Assembly (NCBI GenBank): GCA_021163455.1
Contig: JAGGWT010000078.1
Coordinates: 1 to 8,069, forward strand
From: Thermoplasmata archaeon
Lineage (GTDB): Archaea; Thermoplasmatota; E2; DHVEG-1; B18-G2
Direction of reading: 5' to 3'
DNA: 8,069 bases
Shown one piece after another: positions 6,031-8,069 of the stretch. How positions within the stretch are numbered: the stretch's first letter is position 1; each line of letters opens with the position of its first letter. The notes under the pieces were generated by a model. It had not been told where the DNA came from. It saw only the letters and a program-made list of their open reading frames with translations, and did no database searches. A program made the position numbers and the translations under genes.

Positions 6031-6738
6031 AAAATCAAGAAAAACATCCAAATCCGGATTTTCCAGATTTATATAACCAGATGCAAAATCGAGGAACAAC
6101 GATAATGCCTTTATCTTGACATTTTCTGCTTCCGCCCTTCTCAGGAGGACCCCAATCTCGGGGTCAGCATCATCGTTCGGGATAAATCCTTTTACTCCTC
6201 TGAGACCGGATATAAACAGAATCATGGCACCTCTCTCTCCAGCTATTTCTATGAGTTCTCTTACATGCCTTCTTCCTCTCTCTGAGGGACAATCAGGATA
6301 CGAAGCCATGTTGCCTTTCCTCAAAACGGCACTCTTGATTTCCAAATAAATCTCCTTACCATCCTTTATCAGCAGATAGTCGAGCATCGATCTGTTTATC
6401 CTAGGGTTTCTCCTCACAATTCTATATCCTTTCAGCCACGGAATGTAGCCTTTCTCTAGGGCCACTTCAAAGGATTTCATCTGAAGGTTTGTATCTATCA
6501 GTGCGCCGGCACCAGCATCTTCTATAGCTACAAGTCTGTATCCGGTTTTTCCTGGTCTTTCTCTTTTCAGACAGTATCCGGTCTTACCATATACCAGGAA
6601 TTCCTGTAATCTGCCGGTGTTGTTTATGGAAGCAAGGTCATATGTTCCTCCTTTTGTTTTTATCTCAACAACGAATCTATTCAGTCTTCTCACTATCCTG
6701 CATGCTTCGAGGTTCTCGAGTTTCAGGATTTTTCTCAT
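6022..6738 (-). CDS. sfsA: SfsA family DNA/RNA nuclease homolog (sugar fermentation stimulation protein)
   Basis: The family was named from E. coli SfsA; its fold joins an N-terminal OB-like domain to a PD-(D/E)XK nuclease-like core. I chose ATG 6738 (238 residues, the family's usual size), because GGAAGGAG lies five bases upstream. An ATG at 6840 would add 34 residues rich in Asn, Ser and His, which look like out-of-frame translation. Seen: RIVRRLNRFVVEI (14-26); NNTGRLQEFL (39-48), the family's NTGR motif; RSMLDYLLI with Asp120; EIKSAVL with Glu133 and Lys135 as the nuclease-like E-x-K; YPDCPSERGRRHVREL (147-162); and GFIPNDDADPEI (184-195). The start overlaps the preceding small frame by ATGA. 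The TAG stop overlaps the 3' end of the convergent radical SAM gene by nine bases. Its function in archaea is not settled. Confidence 0.92.
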   Translation of the reverse strand: MRKILKLENLEACRIVRRLNRFVVEIKTKGGTYDLASINNTGRLQEFLVYGKTGYCLKRERPGKTGYRLVAIEDAGAGALIDTNLQMKSFEVALEKGYIPWLKGYRIVRRNPRINRSMLDYLLIKDGKEIYLEIKSAVLRKGNMASYPDCPSERGRRHVRELIEIAGERGAMILFISGLRGVKGFIPNDDADPEIGVLLRRAEAENVKIKALSLFLDFASGYINLENPDLDVFLDFLP

Positions 6739-6959
6739 TTCAACTCCTTCCACAATTTGAAAGCTCTTCTCAGGTGAGGAATGGTTGTTGACCTTCCAAC
6801 TATAAGAGATATCGTTATTACCTCTGCGAATTTTTTTCATCGCTTGCGCTCTTCTCTTGCCAGAATGATGTGATACTTTATGCAGTCATCCCACCTCAGC
6901 ACTGTGGAAGGCAACAAAACTCCGTAAGTTCTTTGTACTTTCTCGGTATCGCTCCGCAT
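6735..6959 (-). pseudogene. Small unrecognised reading frame with one in-frame UGA, upstream of sfsA
   Basis: From ATG 6959 the frame runs 40 codons (MRSDTEKVQRTYGVLLPSTV at the start, KYHIILAREERKR at the end) to TGA at 6839-6837. It then continues in the same frame for 33 more protein-like codons (KKFAEVITISLIVGR, then PHLRRAFKLWKELK) to a TGA that overlaps the sfsA ATG 6738 as ATGA. The second half reads much more like protein than the Asn/Ser-rich alternative frame proposed as an sfsA extension. It has no start codon of its own just after the UGA. Possible explanations are a 73-74 residue gene broken by one base change (CGA or TGG to TGA), a sequencing error, readthrough, or a real 40-residue protein with chance continuation. 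The first stop also makes an ATGA with ATG 6840. I do not recognise the family; no ribosome binding site precedes 6959. Confidence 0.4.
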
Positions 6960-7014
6960 TCTATTCCGGATATCTGTATCTGTTAAATTCTCTCGTCATG
7001 GTTCTCGTTTGTAT
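6960..7014. other. Short spacer between fprA and the small frame
   Basis: These 55 bases contain no convincing T tract or TATA box. The minus-strand genes fprA, the small frame and sfsA may therefore be read together. A 6-bp tandem TATCTG x2 (6971-6982) is the only visible structure. Confidence 0.4.
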
Positions 7015-8069
7015 TCATGATAGCATCTTCTCAGCAAATTCATCGGCCAGCTTTTTCAAATTCTGGATATCCTTATCGTCAGGGTACCCTTTTATAGTAA
7101 CTGGCTCGAGAAGTTCAGCATTCATGTTATTTGCCAGTAATTCTTTGGCCTGGTTCAAAACCTTACCTCCCCATCCATAAGATACTATCATTGATATGTA
7201 CCTTGTTTTGGGTTTGAGGATGCTAACCAGATATGTTGCATACAGAGCCAGAGGATGCATACCTGTTAGAACAGTAGGTGTTGCTACAACCAAGGCGCCG
7301 GCATCCACAAGGGACATGGCTATCTCTCCAATGTCAGATACGGGAAGGTCAAATATTCTGTACGAAATATTTTTATTATCCAGATGCTCTGCAAAGATCT
7401 CAACCGCCCTTTTTATACTCCCATGCATAGAAACATACGCTATAATGACCTCGTTCTTCACATTGTCAGATATCCAGTCCTTGTATGCATTAATTATAAA
7501 TTCTGGTTTTCTGTAGATGGGACCATGACTCGGTGCTATCATTTTGATTTCAAGGTTTTCTATTTTCCTGATATGCTCTATGATCTTACTTCTGAAAGGC
7601 ATCATGATCTCCGCATAATATCTCTTGGCAGCATCGTATATCCTTTCATTTTCGTCTGCAAATATCTTACTTGTAGCAAGATGACTGCCAAAAAAGTCGC
7701 AGGTAAATAATATCTTATCCTCCTTTAGATATGTGAGCATCGTTTCTGGCCAGTGAACCCAGGGCGCATAAATGAAACTCAGCGTTCTCTTGCCCAGAGA
7801 TAGCTCCTCCCCATCGTTCACAGGAGTGATCCTCTCATCCGGGATGAGAAGATGTCTTTTAAGTAAATCCTTTCCAAGTTTGCTTGCAATGACTTTGGCA
7901 TCTCTGTACCTGTCAAGAATATCGGGTATTGTTCCGGAATGGTCCTGTTCGGTGTGATGTGATACCACGTAATCTATACTATCAATCCCGATTTCATCCA
8001 GTGCGGAGAAGAGAACATCCTTTTTGGAAGGATCAACCGTATCAATGAGTACAGTTTTCTCATCCTTTA
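7015..8069 (-). CDS. fprA: Flavodiiron protein (FprA type, class A), 5' end outside window
   Basis: Diiron/FMN enzyme that reduces O2 to water (and/or NO to N2O) in anaerobes; in methanogens it uses F420H2. About 350 codons are visible. The frame is open to the window edge (KDEKTVLIDTVDP, then IDYVVSHHTEQDHSG), so the GTG at 7968 is internal and about 50 N-terminal residues are missing. Seen: a metallo-beta-lactamase-like domain with all six diiron ligands. These are H-x-E-x-D in HTEQDH (codons near 7956-7942), His of WVHWPE 63 residues after that Asp, Asp of TCDFFG 19 residues later, and His of APSHGP. The C-terminal flavodoxin domain has IIAYVSMHGSIKRAVE at the FMN phosphate loop (Ser where Thr is common), VVATPTVLTGMHP and SYGWGGK. 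No rubredoxin domain follows. It is on the same strand as, and 57 bases or less from, the next frame. Confidence 0.95.
   Translation of the reverse strand, partial: KDEKTVLIDTVDPSKKDVLFSALDEIGIDSIDYVVSHHTEQDHSGTIPDILDRYRDAKVIASKLGKDLLKRHLLIPDERITPVNDGEELSLGKRTLSFIYAPWVHWPETMLTYLKEDKILFTCDFFGSHLATSKIFADENERIYDAAKRYYAEIMMPFRSKIIEHIRKIENLEIKMIAPSHGPIYRKPEFIINAYKDWISDNVKNEVIIAYVSMHGSIKRAVEIFAEHLDNKNISYRIFDLPVSDIGEIAMSLVDAGALVVATPTVLTGMHPLALYATYLVSILKPKTRYISMIVSYGWGGKVLNQAKELLANNMNAELLEPVTIKGYPDDKDIQNLKKLADEFAEKMLS

Noticed and set aside
6837..6839. UGA as a selenocysteine codon
   Set aside because: Sec use in archaea is restricted to a few lineages, and no insertion element or Sec gene is visible. 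Other genes in the window use TGA as a normal stop.
6739..6840. N-terminal extension of SfsA from ATG 6840
   Set aside because: A strong ribosome binding site favours ATG 6738, the residues are not SfsA-like, and another frame across the same bases looks more like protein.
7772..7957. Plus-strand open frame inside fprA
   Set aside because: It is antisense to the diiron-ligand region of fprA, has low-quality composition and no start signal.

Overview
The window reads as chromosomal DNA of an anaerobic archaeon, probably euryarchaeal. The evidence is an archaeal-type elongation factor 2 with the diphthamide loop, archaeal TATA-like boxes, GGTGA-type ribosome binding sites, heavy AGA/AGG and ATA codon use, and an oxygen-detoxifying flavodiiron protein. 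I cannot name the genus from sequence alone. There is no tRNA, rRNA, CRISPR array, insertion sequence or phage gene, and no gene-free stretch over 300 bases.

Layout. Positions 1-575 (+) hold the C-terminal part of aEF-2, followed by a T-rich stop region. Facing it is an orphan glycine-cleavage T protein (gcvT, 731-1828, -) with its own promoter, apparently leaderless. Next comes a compact ferrous-iron uptake operon on the minus strand: feoA (starting near 4488), feoB (2276-4255) and a small four-helix membrane protein (1882-2265). It is linked by an ATGA overlap and by a ribosome binding site that overlaps the feoB stop. A 230-base divergent control region (about 4510-4737) carries repeated GGTTA motifs resembling a metal-dependent (DtxR/IdeR-like) operator. 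It separates the feo operon from a plus-strand B12-binding-type radical SAM enzyme (4738-6030). That gene's end overlaps the end of the convergent sfsA (6022-6738, -). Upstream of sfsA on the same strand lie a small, apparently interrupted reading frame (6735-6959) and the partial flavodiiron protein gene fprA (7015 to the window end).

Themes. Iron acquisition, an oxygen-sensitive Fe-S enzyme and a diiron oxygen or nitric oxide reductase lie close together, as expected for an iron-dependent strict anaerobe. This is context only and does not prove a shared pathway. I found no convincing wholly new system. The points most worth a second look are the 75-codon frame with one in-frame UGA, tied by ATGA to sfsA; the candidate iron operator; the uncharacterised membrane protein at the end of the feo operon; and the unassigned radical SAM enzyme.
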